From assembly GCA_964530115.1 (NCBI GenBank), contig CAZGYD010000192.1, positions 20,071 to 84,070 of the forward strand: a stretch of DNA of 64,000 bases, given 5' to 3'. Positions within the stretch are counted from its first letter, which is position 1. Each line of letters begins with the position of its first letter. Positions 17,778-26,245 of this stretch are shown piece by piece. The notes below the pieces were generated by a model. That model had not been told where the DNA came from. It saw only the letters and a program-made list of their open reading frames with translations, and did not search any database. The DNA comes from Fen-999 sp964530115. GTDB taxonomy: Bacteria > Pseudomonadota > Gammaproteobacteria > Burkholderiales > Rhodocyclaceae. A program made the translations under genes and the position numbers.

Positions 17778-18458
17778 TCAGAGAATCTGTTTCACGTGGT
17801 CGAGGATGAAGGTGCCGAGACTGCCGACGTCGAGCGAATAGCCCGCACCGTCACGGATCACGCTGCGTACCCGGCCGAGGTTGAGCGCCGTCGCCTCGAC
17901 CGTTTCCTTGTCGCGCGTGGCGCTCACCGAAATGCTGTAGGCGCCGTCCGCCGCTTGCTCGCCGCTGTCGGTCTGGCCGTTCCAGACGAAGTTGTGGATG
18001 CCGGCATCGAGCGCGCCGAGCGACAGCGTGCGCAGCACGAGGCCGTGGCCGTCGCGGATGGTCACGGTGACCTGGTCCGCCGGCGCGCCCAGCTCGACGC
18101 CGCCGATGGCGTTGCCGTCGCTGAGCGCGAGCGCGTTGCCCGGCACGAGGACGCCACGGCCGACCAGGCTTGCCGCAAGCGTCGTCTGGCTGTCCTGGCT
18201 CGCCTGGAGCAGCACCTGCAGCGTCGCGTTGAGCTTTTCGATGCCGCTCACGGTGCTGATCTGCGCCAGCTGCGAGGTCATCTGCGCGTTGTCGAGCGGA
18301 TTGAGCGGATCCTGGTTCTTGAGCTGCGTCGTCAGGAGCTTGAGGAAGCGGCTCTCGGCCTCGGACATGGAGCTCGTCGCCGTCTCCTTGCGGTTGTTGA
18401 TGGCGTCGAGAACGGCTTGCAGCGAAGCGTTGAGCGTCACGGAACCGGTGGCGGCCAT
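17778..18458 (-). CDS. flgD: Hook cap protein FlgD
   Basis: A 226-residue scaffold for hook assembly. The N-terminal FlgD signature (FLKLLTTQLKNQDPLNPLDN, about residues 39-58) is followed by an Ig/tudor-like C-terminal part (VTVTIRDGHGLVLRTLSLGA... AGIHNFVWNGQTDSGEQA). It lies between flgC and flgE. The protein is discarded once the hook is complete. Confidence 0.96.
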   Translation of the reverse strand: MAATGSVTLNASLQAVLDAINNRKETATSSMSEAESRFLKLLTTQLKNQDPLNPLDNAQMTSQLAQISTVSGIEKLNATLQVLLQASQDSQTTLAASLVGRGVLVPGNALALSDGNAIGGVELGAPADQVTVTIRDGHGLVLRTLSLGALDAGIHNFVWNGQTDSGEQAADGAYSISVSATRDKETVEATALNLGRVRSVIRDGAGYSLDVGSLGTFILDHVKQIL

Positions 18459-18469
18459 GAGCGATCCCC

Positions 18470-18874
18470 TTACTGAGCAATGGCGAGCGTCCTGAGCAGC
18501 AGCGACTTGGTCGTGCTCATGACCTCGGCGTTGGTCTGATAGGCGCGCGATGCGGAGATCATGTTGGTCATCTCCTCGACGACATTGACGTTCGGCATCT
18601 CGACGTAGCCCTGCTCGTTGGCCGCGGGATTCTTCGGGTCGTACACCATGCGCCCGGGCGCGGCGCTCTCGACCACGCCCGCAACGCGCACGCCGACGCT
18701 GCCTTCCGGCGTGATGGGCATGGCCTGGAAGACGACCTGACGGGACCGATACGGCCGGCCGTCGGGCCCGGCGACGCTATCGGCATTGGCGAGGTTGCTC
18801 GCCGTGGCGTTGAGGCGCGCCGACTGCGCGGTCAGCGCCGAACCGGCGATGCTCATGATGTTGAAGAGGCTCAT
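18470..18874 (-). CDS. flgC: Flagellar proximal rod protein FlgC
   Basis: A 134-residue rod protein (MSLFNIMSIAGSALTAQSAR, NATASNLANADSVAGPDG, NVNVVEEMTNMISASRAYQT), matching FlgC in length and motifs. It lies 29 bp after flgB and 11 bp before flgD. Confidence 0.97.
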   Translation of the reverse strand: MSLFNIMSIAGSALTAQSARLNATASNLANADSVAGPDGRPYRSRQVVFQAMPITPEGSVGVRVAGVVESAAPGRMVYDPKNPAANEQGYVEMPNVNVVEEMTNMISASRAYQTNAEVMSTTKSLLLRTLAIAQ

Positions 18875-18903
18875 TCGACGATCCTTTCAGCCGCAGGTCC
18901 GGC

Positions 18904-19320
18904 TCACTGTCCCTGGATGGCCATCTGCAGGCCCTCGAAGCGCTTCTTCAGGAACGTCAGCGTCGCTTCGAGCTGGATGGCGTTCTCGGCGAAGGCCGCG
19001 CGCTCGACGTCCATGTTCACCGTGTTGCCGTCGACGGCGGCCTGGAATTCGGTCCGGTAGAGGAGTTCCGTGCCTGCGGGCGCATTGGCGAAGGGCTGAC
19101 CCTGACGGCCATCGAGGTGGCGCGGCGAAGTACGGGCCATGGCGAAGCTGCCGCGCGCCGAAGTCGCGGCCGCGAGCGCGGCCTTGAAATCGAAGTCGCG
19201 CGCCTTGTAGTTCGGCGTATCGGCGTTGGCGATGTTCGAGGCCAGCACCTCCTGACGGTACGCCCGCAGGTTGGCGGCGTTGCGGAGTGTGCCCAGTTGC
19301 TGGTCGATGCGGTCGATCAT
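18904..19320 (-). CDS. flgB: Flagellar proximal rod protein FlgB
   Basis: A 138-residue rod protein. ATG at 19320 (MIDRIDQQLGTLRNAANLRA) is chosen because similarity starts there; an open frame 14 codons longer has no FlgB-like residues. The motif QEVLASNIANADTPNYKARD is classic FlgB. It is the first gene of the flgB-L operon, facing flgA across a 216-bp control region. Confidence 0.96.
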   Translation of the reverse strand: MIDRIDQQLGTLRNAANLRAYRQEVLASNIANADTPNYKARDFDFKAALAAATSARGSFAMARTSPRHLDGRQGQPFANAPAGTELLYRTEFQAAVDGNTVNMDVERAAFAENAIQLEATLTFLKKRFEGLQMAIQGQ

Positions 19321-19382
19321 GATCGGTCTCTTCGGTTCGCTCCAGCGCAGACGTTGCACCAACCGTGCCAGTCCCGGACTTT

Positions 19383-19410
19383 GCGAAACTCAGCCGTGGT
19401 AATGCGCCGG
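19383..19410 (-). repeat. Dispersed 28-bp repeat, copy 6 (flgB-flgA control region)
   Basis: GCGAAACTCAGCCGTGGTAA followed by TGCGCCGG, in reverse orientation. It lies between the two divergent start codons, so it could sit inside or next to a promoter. Confidence 0.85.
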
Positions 19411-19443
19411 ATTGACCCGGAAAACCACCCCTGATCGACCGTT

Positions 19444-19481
19444 TTGCCGGCAACAGCCGGCGCCACGGCAATTCTTGCCGT
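19444..19481. promoter_or_regulatory. Palindromic operator-like sites between flgB and flgA
   Basis: Two inverted repeats lie close together: TTGCCGGCAA (19444-19453) and ACGGCAA-TTC-TTGCCGT (19465-19481). The second shares 14 of 15 core bases (CGGCAATTnTTGCCG) with the palindrome before flhB. Position between divergent flagellar genes suggests a binding site for a flagellar regulator. Which one is not shown by the sequence. Confidence 0.5.
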
Positions 19482-19536
19482 CACCGCGGCAGCGATGCGC
19501 TTGCCTCCCCGCCGACGGCCATGCTTCAATGGCCGC

Positions 19537-20223
19537 ATGTTCCGGCGCGTCCTGCCCTCCACGATTGTCCTGATCGCCGCTGCGCTGCCGGTCGCCGCCC
19601 GGCAGGATCCCGAGCCCGTCCGACAGGCGGTCGAGCACTTCCTCGCGGCGCAGACGCAGGGGCTGGCGGGCGAAGTGAGCTACAGCGTCGGCAGTCTCGA
19701 CACCAACAACCGGCTTGCGCCCTGCACCGCCTTCGACGTCTCCCTGCCGCCCGGTGCGCGCGCCTTCGGCCGCACCAGCGTGCAGGTCCGCTGCGTCGGC
19801 GAGCGCGGCTGGAGCGTTTTTCTCCCCGTGCACATCCGCGTCGTCGCCGATTATCTGGTCACGGCGCGGCCGCTCGCCCAAGGCCAGACCATCACCGCCG
19901 ACACGATTTCGCGCCGCCGTGGCGACCTGGGCGATCTCCCGCCGGGCACGCTGACCGACGAGGCGCAGGCCCTCGGCCGCAGCGTGCGCCTGCCGGTCGC
20001 TGCGGGGCTACCGCTGCGCACCGACCTGCTTCGGCCGCCGCTGGTCGTGCAGCAGAACCAGACGGTCAAGATCGTATCTACCGGTCAAGGCTTCCAGGTC
20101 ACCAACGAAGGCAAGGCGCTCAACGACGCCGCCGACGGCCAGCCGGTCCACGTCCGGCTCGGCTCGGGCCAGGTGGTGAGCGGCACCGCCCGGTCGGGTG
20201 GCGTCGTCGAAGTCAGTTTCTGA
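19537..20223 (+). CDS. flgA: Flagellar P-ring assembly chaperone FlgA
   Basis: A 228-residue periplasmic protein. ATG at 19537 gives a signal peptide (FRRVLPSTIVLIAAALPVAA). The C-terminal SAF/ChapFlgA domain (YLVTARPLAQGQTITADTI... AAGLPLRTDLLRPPLVVQQNQ) matches FlgA, which helps FlgI form the P ring. It is divergent from flgB. The next gene downstream is not flagellar. Confidence 0.93.
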   Translation: MFRRVLPSTIVLIAAALPVAARQDPEPVRQAVEHFLAAQTQGLAGEVSYSVGSLDTNNRLAPCTAFDVSLPPGARAFGRTSVQVRCVGERGWSVFLPVHIRVVADYLVTARPLAQGQTITADTISRRRGDLGDLPPGTLTDEAQALGRSVRLPVAAGLPLRTDLLRPPLVVQQNQTVKIVSTGQGFQVTNEGKALNDAADGQPVHVRLGSGQVVSGTARSGGVVEVSF

Positions 20224-20477
20224 AGAGTACCGGCGAGCAGGGGAAATGGTGCTCGACTCGCTGCTGCCCCATGCAGCCCCGATCATGCTGCAGTCCGAAG
20301 ATTGATCCGGGCCGGGTTGGGAACAGTGCAGCCGGGAATATCAAGAACGCGCGATCAGGTCCGTAATATTTTTGTGTGGAGAGTGAGACTCGGGAGAGAA
20401 GCCGACTTTTTTTCAAGAGTGCTTGGGCCAACAGAGCCGGGATGACCCATTCGTTCGTCCGGGAAAGGAACACACCC
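20224..20477. other. Intergenic region flgA to substrate-binding protein
   Basis: 254 bp, more AT-rich than its surroundings, with T runs (TATTTTTG near 20365 and a T8 run near 20405). No hairpin precedes the T runs and no clear promoter boxes were found. A promoter for the next two genes could lie here. AAGGAA just before 20478 is the ribosome-binding site. Confidence 0.4.
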
Positions 20478-21500
20478 ATGTCAGCCATCCGATCGCGTCG
20501 CCTCGCCCTCGCCAGCCTTGCCATCGCGCCTTGGATGTTTTTCCCCTTGCGCGCCGTGACCCAAGGCCAGATTCAAGTGCGCATCAACATACCTGGCCCC
20601 GGCTCGCTACCCTTTTTACCGATTGAGCTGATTCCGCTCATGGGGTTCGACGCCGAAATGGGTTTTCGCCAGATCACGCGCTACCAGCCGAGCGGTGTCG
20701 CCTCCTTTGAGGACATGCTGGCCGGCAATGCCGATCTCGCCGCGGGCGGGTTAAGCGTCTTGCCCAATCTCGCCGCCAAGGGCAAGGACATCGTCGCCAT
20801 CTCGCCGCTCTCGTGCAAGTCGATGCACTTCGGCCTCGTCGTCCGCCGGGATCTCGCCGGCAAGATCAGAAAGCCTTCGGAGCTCGCCGGCAAGACGATT
20901 GGCATCTCGCTCGGCAGCGCAGCGAGCAAGACCTATCCGCAACAAGTCTGCGAACTCTACCTCGCGCGGACAGGCGGGCTGTCGCCGAACCAGGTGCGCT
21001 GGCTTGGTGTGACCCAGAAATGGGAGCCGATCGCCGGCGCACTCTCGACTGGGGCAGCCGACGCGGTATTCGTCGAAGAACCGTTCAAGAGCCGTCTCGT
21101 CCAGGAGAAACTGGGTATCATGCTCGCCGATTTTGGCGACCCGCGCGTCGCCGAGTCGATCCCTGGTCCCGGCCACATACGTAGCATCGTCGCCACGCGA
21201 CGCGTCTGGCTTGACGATGAGCGTATCGGCCAATGGGTACGTGCGCTGCGCCGTTGCCTGGTCTGGATGCGCGCGAGCCCCCCGGAGGAGATCGTCGCCC
21301 GCCTGCCCATCGAGGCGGCGGCGCGTCGCGAATACTCCGCAGTATTGCGTCGGCTGCCGGAAATGTTCAGCCCGACCGGGCGCTTTTCCGACCTTCTGAT
21401 CGCCGCCACGGATGATTTCCTGCGCGCCGCCAGTGGCAATACTTTCACCGGCACGATCGCCAACTTGGTCGACGAGCGCTGGGCCGGACGAGACCGGTGA
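20478..21500 (+). CDS. Periplasmic substrate-binding protein (NMT1/SsuA-like)
   Basis: A 340-residue secreted protein. It has an Arg-rich signal peptide (SRRLALASLAIAPWMFF...), a solute-binding fold beginning IQVRINIPGPGSLPFLPIEL, and the type II binding-protein pattern (ELAGKTIGISLGSAASKTY, VRWLGVTQKWEPIAGALSTG). This resembles NMT1/THI5 or sulfonate/nitrate binding proteins. No permease or ATPase gene is nearby. The TGA stop overlaps the GTG of a membrane GGDEF-EAL protein. I infer a sensory rather than transport role: ligand binding passed to that enzyme. The ligand is unknown. Confidence 0.8.
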   Translation: MSAIRSRRLALASLAIAPWMFFPLRAVTQGQIQVRINIPGPGSLPFLPIELIPLMGFDAEMGFRQITRYQPSGVASFEDMLAGNADLAAGGLSVLPNLAAKGKDIVAISPLSCKSMHFGLVVRRDLAGKIRKPSELAGKTIGISLGSAASKTYPQQVCELYLARTGGLSPNQVRWLGVTQKWEPIAGALSTGAADAVFVEEPFKSRLVQEKLGIMLADFGDPRVAESIPGPGHIRSIVATRRVWLDDERIGQWVRALRRCLVWMRASPPEEIVARLPIEAAARREYSAVLRRLPEMFSPTGRFSDLLIAATDDFLRAASGNTFTGTIANLVDERWAGRDR

Positions 21501-24256
21501 GTTGGTATCAGTCAGGAACGGGCGGCCTGCGTGCGGCGATTGCATGGCGGCTGCTATTCGTCGCCGTTGGTCTCACCTTGTTGTTTGTCGGGCTGGGCGG
21601 CTGGTTCCATGGGGAGACGATCGAACACGAGATTACCCGTGTCGAGCAAATGACGCGGGCACGCTATGTGCGTGAACTCGAGGAACTCGACGCCCACTGG
21701 CTTGAGGCGGCCAGGCGTCTGGTGCAGCGCATTGAGTTCGCCCGCCTACTCGAGCAGCCGGGCGAGCGCCGCTGGGCACAGCTGGCGATCTTCCTTGCCG
21801 CCCAAGGCGACCTCGACGACATCGCCAATCTCTTCGTGCTCTCGCCGGCCGGACGACTTCTCTTCGCCCAAGGTGCCGATACGCACGGCCTGGTGTCGTC
21901 CGGCGCTCTCGGGCGCCTAACACTTCAGGTCACCCCGGGCGAGAGCGGATTGCGCGCCGGCTGGGTATTTCTCCATGAGCGCACCGACTGGCATCGCGTC
22001 ATCCGCCTGCCGATCTGGCTCGGCGCCGATGGCAGCGGCGAGCTGTTACTGACACGCCCCTTGACCTCCTCGTTATTGGACCGTTTGTCGATGGGCGACA
22101 CCCGTCTCTTCGTTCTCCGACCCGAGGCACGGCCGCTATCGGCCACGCCAGGCGATCTGCCGCTGATCGACCCGATGTCGGCCCAGACGCGGCACGAGAT
22201 AGCCGGTCATGTCGTCATTCAACTACGCCTGCCTTGGCCGGGCAAAGAGGCAAATGATCCCGAACTGATCGTCGAGCGCGACATCAGGCATATCGCCGGT
22301 CTTGATCGTTTCGCCTTCCTGTCGCTCACTGCGCTGGCGGCGACGTTATTGGGGGGTTGGCTTGTGCTCGGCCGCTGGTTGGGACGGCTTGGCCAAGACC
22401 TTAGCACCTTGCGCGAAGCTGCCGAGTCTTTCAGCGCCGAGGGCAAAGCGGAACCAGCACGGCAGCGGCTCAAACATGCCAGTGAGCGCAACGACGCCGT
22501 TGGTGTCGCAGCCGAGGCCTTGGCCGAGCTCATGACGATCGCCGAGACACGCGCAACCGAACAACGCGGCTTCGTCGAAACCCTCGCCCTGCTCGACGAG
22601 GCGGTCTTCGAACTCGATCGCGACAATCACATCACCAGCGCCAGCGCCGGCTGGGTAAGGCTGTTGCAGGACAATCGTCAGGTGATCGGTCAGCCGCTCA
22701 CCGATTTTTTTCACGGCGACGATCGCGAGTCACTCGCCGCTTCCTTGCATGCGCTCGCCACAGGAGAGAAAACTCATGCCAGCTTGCGCCTGCGCCTCGT
22801 TCACGATGTTGGTGCCTGGATCGAACTGCGCCTCGCTCGTGACGATGCCGGCATCGTGCGCGGTGCGCTGCGCGACATCACGCAAATCCACCGCCACGAA
22901 AAGCAAATCACCTTCATGGCACTTCACGACGCGCTGACCGGGCTGCCCAACCGCGTGTTACTGGAAGAGCGCATTGGTAGCGCCTTGCGCGATGCGCGCC
23001 GGGAAAAGCGCAAGGTCGCGGTCGGCTTCATTGATCTCGACAATTTCAAGCTGATCAACGACAACTTCGGTCACGAGGTTGGCGACCGGCTACTGATTGC
23101 CTTTGCACGCCGAATCACCAGTCTCTTGCGTGGCAACGATACGCTGGCGCGTTGGGGCGGCGATGAATTCGTGCTGTTGCTACCGAACGTTCAGGGCGAG
23201 GACGGCGCGCGCGAAGTGGCTGAGCGACTCCTCGCCGCGTTGCACGAGCCCTTCGTGATTGAAGTCGGTCGCAATCATGAATCCTTTTCCGCGACGGCGA
23301 GCATCGGCTATGCTTTGTTTCCCGACGATAGCGACACAGCCGAGTCCCTGCTCTCACGTGCCGACCGCGCGATGTTTCTCGCCAAGTCGCGCGGACGCTT
23401 CCAGACCTGCAGCTATGCCGATCTGCGCCACCGCGACGACGACCGCCGCACCGTCTATCTGCAGAACCGATTGGTGCAAGCCATCGAGCGAGAGCGCGTC
23501 GAAGTCTGGTTCCAACCCATCGTGACAACGGATGGCCGCCTCGTCATGGCCGAGACCCTAGCGCGCTGGCATGACGAATCGAGCGGTGAATGGATCTCGC
23601 CCGCCGTATTCATCCCCATCGCGGAAAATTCCGGGCACATCGGCGAGCTGGGCCGACGCATCTGGAAACATGCCATCGCCGCACTCGCGAAGTGGAAAGC
23701 CAGCGGCCATGTTCTCCGGCTCGCCATCAACCTGTCGAAACGGCAGCTGGTTGCCGCTTCGTTCTTCGGCGAGCTGCTCGCTGACCTCAAGGCCGCTGGG
23801 CTCGCGCCGGCTGATTTGGTGCTCGAAATCACCGAGAGCGTCGCGCTGTCCGAGCCCCTGATGCAGGAGCGGCTCCAGCAATTACGAGCAGCAGGATTTG
23901 TCTTGGCGCTCGACGATTTCGGTACAAACTACTCATCGTTGTCACAGCTTCACAGCATGCCGCTTGGCGAACTGAAGATCGACAAGTCCTTCGTCCAGCG
24001 TATCGGAAGCGTCGAGGGACGCGCAATGGTGGAAACGATCGTCGCCATTGCGCGCACCCTAGGTCTCAAAACCATCGCCGAAGGCGTCGAAGATGCCGAA
24101 ACAGCCGCCCTGCTCGCCACCGTTGGCGTCGATTTCCTTCAGGGCTATCACTTCGCTCACCCCTTGCCAGCGGAGAAGTTCGAAAAGGATTGGCTGGCAA
24201 CCCAACGGGAAGCACCTAAGAATGAGCTTGAATATCCGGCTGAACATGCTGCATGA
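21497..24256 (+). CDS. Membrane PAS-GGDEF-EAL cyclic-di-GMP enzyme
   Basis: A 919-residue protein: membrane helix 1 (about 12-36), a periplasmic sensor region of about 230 residues, helix 2 (about 272-293), a HAMP-like segment, a PAS domain (about 355-470), GGDEF (554-558, intact) and EAL (E686-T-L-A-R). The EAL catalytic residues seem present (INLS, EITES, LDDFGTNYSS, KIDKSF, AEGVE, LQGYHF), so both c-di-GMP synthesis and breakdown are possible. GTG start is coupled to the binding-protein stop. Codons such as TTA and TTG are commoner than in neighbours, which suggests acquisition. Confidence 0.92.
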   Translation: MSWYQSGTGGLRAAIAWRLLFVAVGLTLLFVGLGGWFHGETIEHEITRVEQMTRARYVRELEELDAHWLEAARRLVQRIEFARLLEQPGERRWAQLAIFLAAQGDLDDIANLFVLSPAGRLLFAQGADTHGLVSSGALGRLTLQVTPGESGLRAGWVFLHERTDWHRVIRLPIWLGADGSGELLLTRPLTSSLLDRLSMGDTRLFVLRPEARPLSATPGDLPLIDPMSAQTRHEIAGHVVIQLRLPWPGKEANDPELIVERDIRHIAGLDRFAFLSLTALAATLLGGWLVLGRWLGRLGQDLSTLREAAESFSAEGKAEPARQRLKHASERNDAVGVAAEALAELMTIAETRATEQRGFVETLALLDEAVFELDRDNHITSASAGWVRLLQDNRQVIGQPLTDFFHGDDRESLAASLHALATGEKTHASLRLRLVHDVGAWIELRLARDDAGIVRGALRDITQIHRHEKQITFMALHDALTGLPNRVLLEERIGSALRDARREKRKVAVGFIDLDNFKLINDNFGHEVGDRLLIAFARRITSLLRGNDTLARWGGDEFVLLLPNVQGEDGAREVAERLLAALHEPFVIEVGRNHESFSATASIGYALFPDDSDTAESLLSRADRAMFLAKSRGRFQTCSYADLRHRDDDRRTVYLQNRLVQAIERERVEVWFQPIVTTDGRLVMAETLARWHDESSGEWISPAVFIPIAENSGHIGELGRRIWKHAIAALAKWKASGHVLRLAINLSKRQLVAASFFGELLADLKAAGLAPADLVLEITESVALSEPLMQERLQQLRAAGFVLALDDFGTNYSSLSQLHSMPLGELKIDKSFVQRIGSVEGRAMVETIVAIARTLGLKTIAEGVEDAETAALLATVGVDFLQGYHFAHPLPAEKFEKDWLATQREAPKNELEYPAEHAA

Positions 24257-24377
24257 TGCTTATACGTTGCGTCGAGTATCCTCGAAATGGATGTAGGTGC
24301 GTTTGGCAATGCCCCGACGCCTCAAACCGTCGCACGACCCAACACTTTATAATTTTATGGACGAGACGATTATGTGC

Positions 24378-24404
24378 TCAAGTATCGCCGCCGGGGTCCG
24401 TTAA
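24378..24404 (+). promoter_or_regulatory. Sigma-28 (FliA) promoter before flgM
   Basis: TCAAGTAT (24378-24385), exactly 11 bases, then TCCGTTAA (24397-24404). Against the FliA consensus TAAAGTTT-N11-GCCGATAA this is 6/8 and 6/8 with ideal spacing. It ends 38 bp before the flgM start. FliA control of flgM is well established in other bacteria. Confidence 0.75.
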
Positions 24405-24442
24405 GCCAGCGAGACGCACTGTGCGGATGCAAAGGAATCTAC

Positions 24443-24742
24443 GTGAAGATCAACAACACCATCAATTCGGTCGGCAACGCCAGCGCGCCGGAACGCACGA
24501 GGACCGCTGCGCCCGCCCCGCAGAGCCCTTCTGTCCAGGCGGGTGAAAAGGTGGAACTCTCGTCGCTCTCGGCAGCCCTGCAACAGGCTTCCGCGCTCTC
24601 GTCGCAGGATCCGGTCGCCGACGCCGCGAAAGTGGCCGAGATCAAGCAGGCCATCGCCGAAGGCCGCTTCAAGGTCGATACCGACCGCGTCGCCGAGGGC
24701 CTGCTGCAAAGCGTGCGCGAGATGCTCTCGCGGCAGCGTTAG
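24443..24742 (+). CDS. flgM: Anti-sigma-28 factor FlgM
   Basis: A 99-residue protein starting at GTG 24443 (MKINNTINSVGNASAP), with AAAGGA 6 nt upstream. The C-terminal half (VELSSLSAALQQASALSS... VAEIKQAIAEGRFKVDTDRV) matches the FliA-binding region of FlgM. It holds FliA inactive until it is exported through the finished hook. A FliA promoter lies upstream, giving feedback. flgN follows. Confidence 0.94.
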   Translation: MKINNTINSVGNASAPERTRTAAPAPQSPSVQAGEKVELSSLSAALQQASALSSQDPVADAAKVAEIKQAIAEGRFKVDTDRVAEGLLQSVREMLSRQR

Positions 24743-24759
24743 CCGGCAATCTTCCAGCC

Positions 24760-25239
24760 GTGGTGCCGACGCCCCGCGCGGCCACCCTCGCCGATTTGCT
24801 CGCCCAGGAACTGGGCCTGCTCCAGAATTTCGTCGTCCTCCTGCGCGAGGAGGAAGCACTGCTCACCCGCCGCGAGGCGGGCCGTCTCACTCAACTCGCC
24901 ACCGAAAAATCCACGCTCGCCGAACGACTGGCGGCACTCGCCGCCGCCCGCGAAACCGAGCTTTCTGCGCGTGGCCTGCCTGGCGGCCGGGCGGGCATGG
25001 ACCTCTGGGTAAACTCCCCGGAAGGCGCATCGAGCCGCCGGCACTGGGAACAGCTTCTCGTCCTCGCCGCCGACGCCAAGATGCTCAACGAGACCAATGG
25101 CAAATTGATCGCGCTCCAGCTCGATTACAACCAGCAGGCGCTCAACGCCATCATGGCCGCCGCGGACAAGGCGGCCACCTACGGCCCCGACGGCCAGCAG
25201 AAAGGCGGCGGCATCGGCCGCTCGCTCGGCTCGGCCTGA
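24760..25239 (+). CDS. flgN: Flagellar export chaperone FlgN
   Basis: About 159 residues, helical and Leu/Ala/Glu-rich (LADLLAQELGLLQNFVVLLR, EEEALLTRREAGRLTQLATE, NGKLIALQLDYNQQALNAI), matching FlgN, the chaperone for FlgK and FlgL. Start is GTG at 24760 or the next GTG at 24763. It lies 17 bp after flgM, the common flgMN pair. Confidence 0.88.
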   Translation: MVPTPRAATLADLLAQELGLLQNFVVLLREEEALLTRREAGRLTQLATEKSTLAERLAALAAARETELSARGLPGGRAGMDLWVNSPEGASSRRHWEQLLVLAADAKMLNETNGKLIALQLDYNQQALNAIMAAADKAATYGPDGQQKGGGIGRSLGSA

Positions 25240-25245
25240 CGCCTT

Positions 25246-25446
25246 TCACTTCCTGAACAACCAGAGGATCAGGGTCAGCGCGAGCGAGACCAGGATCGAT
25301 GTCGTCAGCGGCAAGTGGAAGCTGAACCCCTCCCGCTCGACGTGGATGTCGCCGGGCAGGCGGCCGAAGGGCAATCGGGAAAGCCAGGGCCAGAAGAGAC
25401 CGGCGATGACAAGCACGATGCCGAGAATGACGAGGAAGCGCTGCAT
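25246..25446 (-). CDS. DUF2905 family small membrane protein
   Basis: A 66-residue protein with two membrane helices (FLVILGIVLVIAGLFWPWL and LTTSILVSLALTLILWL) joined by LPFGRLPGDIHVEREGFSFH, the hallmark of DUF2905. Function is unknown. It lies 11 bp after motD on the same strand and converges with flgN with a 6-bp gap, so it is probably the last gene of the fliA-motCD transcript. Confidence 0.88.
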   Translation of the reverse strand: MQRFLVILGIVLVIAGLFWPWLSRLPFGRLPGDIHVEREGFSFHLPLTTSILVSLALTLILWLFRK

Positions 25447-25457
25447 CCCCGACTCGC

Positions 25458-26234
25458 TCAGGGCAGCCTGACCTCGACCGGATTGTCCGGCACGCGCGAC
25501 TCGATGGTGATGGCGACCCGGCGGTTGCGGGCGCGGCCTTCCGGCGTCGCGTTGTCGTCGACCGGCCGCTGGTCGGCGTAACCCGTGGCCGTCAGCCGCC
25601 GCGGATCGACGCCGTTGTCGACGAACAGCCGCACGACGCTCGATGCGCGCATGCCCGAGAGTTCCCAGTTGGACGGAAACATCGGCGTGTTGATCGGCGT
25701 ATTGTCGGTGTGCCCCTCGACGGTCACCGGGAAATCGGTCGTCGCCAGGATGCGTGCCACCGCGGTCAGCGCCTGCACCGCGCCCGGATCGAGCCGCGCG
25801 TCGCCCGGCGCGAAGAGCACGCTGGCGTTGATGTCGACGGTGACGCCGAGCGCCCCTTCGGTGATGCGCACCTGGCCCTCCTTGACCAGCGGTGCCAGCG
25901 CCTCGCGGATCTCTTTGGCCATGTTGCGCAGGCGTTCCTTCTTCACGCGCTGCGTCTCGTCGGTCTTGAGCTGCGGCGTCGGCTTGCGCAGCGGGATGGC
26001 GATCGGCACCGGCGCGTTGGGATTGATGGCGACCTGGGCGCCCGAGGCGCTGCCCGGGATGTGACGGAAGGCCGAAGACAGGGTGTCCGACAGGATGCGG
26101 TACTTGCCTTCGTTCACCTGCGAGATCGCGTACATGACGACGAAGAAGGCGAACAGCAGGGTGATGAAATCGGCGTAGGAGACGAGCCAGCGCTCGTGGT
26201 TCTCGTGCTCCTCTTCGCTGCGTCGTCTGGCCAT
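25458..26234 (-). CDS. motD: Flagellar stator protein MotD (MotB family)
   Basis: A 258-residue stator subunit. One membrane helix carries the proton-binding Asp (D22 in SYADFITLLFAFFVVMYA). A periplasmic OmpA-like peptidoglycan-binding domain (FPVTVEGHTDNTPINTPM... NWELSGMRASSVVRLF) follows. It is shorter than the other MotB of this window and lies next to fliA, as motCD does in other bacteria with two stators. The symbol follows that arrangement; motB2 would be equally fair. Confidence 0.88.
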   Translation of the reverse strand: MARRRSEEEHENHERWLVSYADFITLLFAFFVVMYAISQVNEGKYRILSDTLSSAFRHIPGSASGAQVAINPNAPVPIAIPLRKPTPQLKTDETQRVKKERLRNMAKEIREALAPLVKEGQVRITEGALGVTVDINASVLFAPGDARLDPGAVQALTAVARILATTDFPVTVEGHTDNTPINTPMFPSNWELSGMRASSVVRLFVDNGVDPRRLTATGYADQRPVDDNATPEGRARNRRVAITIESRVPDNPVEVRLP

Positions 26235-26245
26235 CGTCGTCCGGG

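Noticed and set aside
20365..20412. T-rich runs after flgA as a terminator
   Set aside because: No stem-loop precedes either T run.
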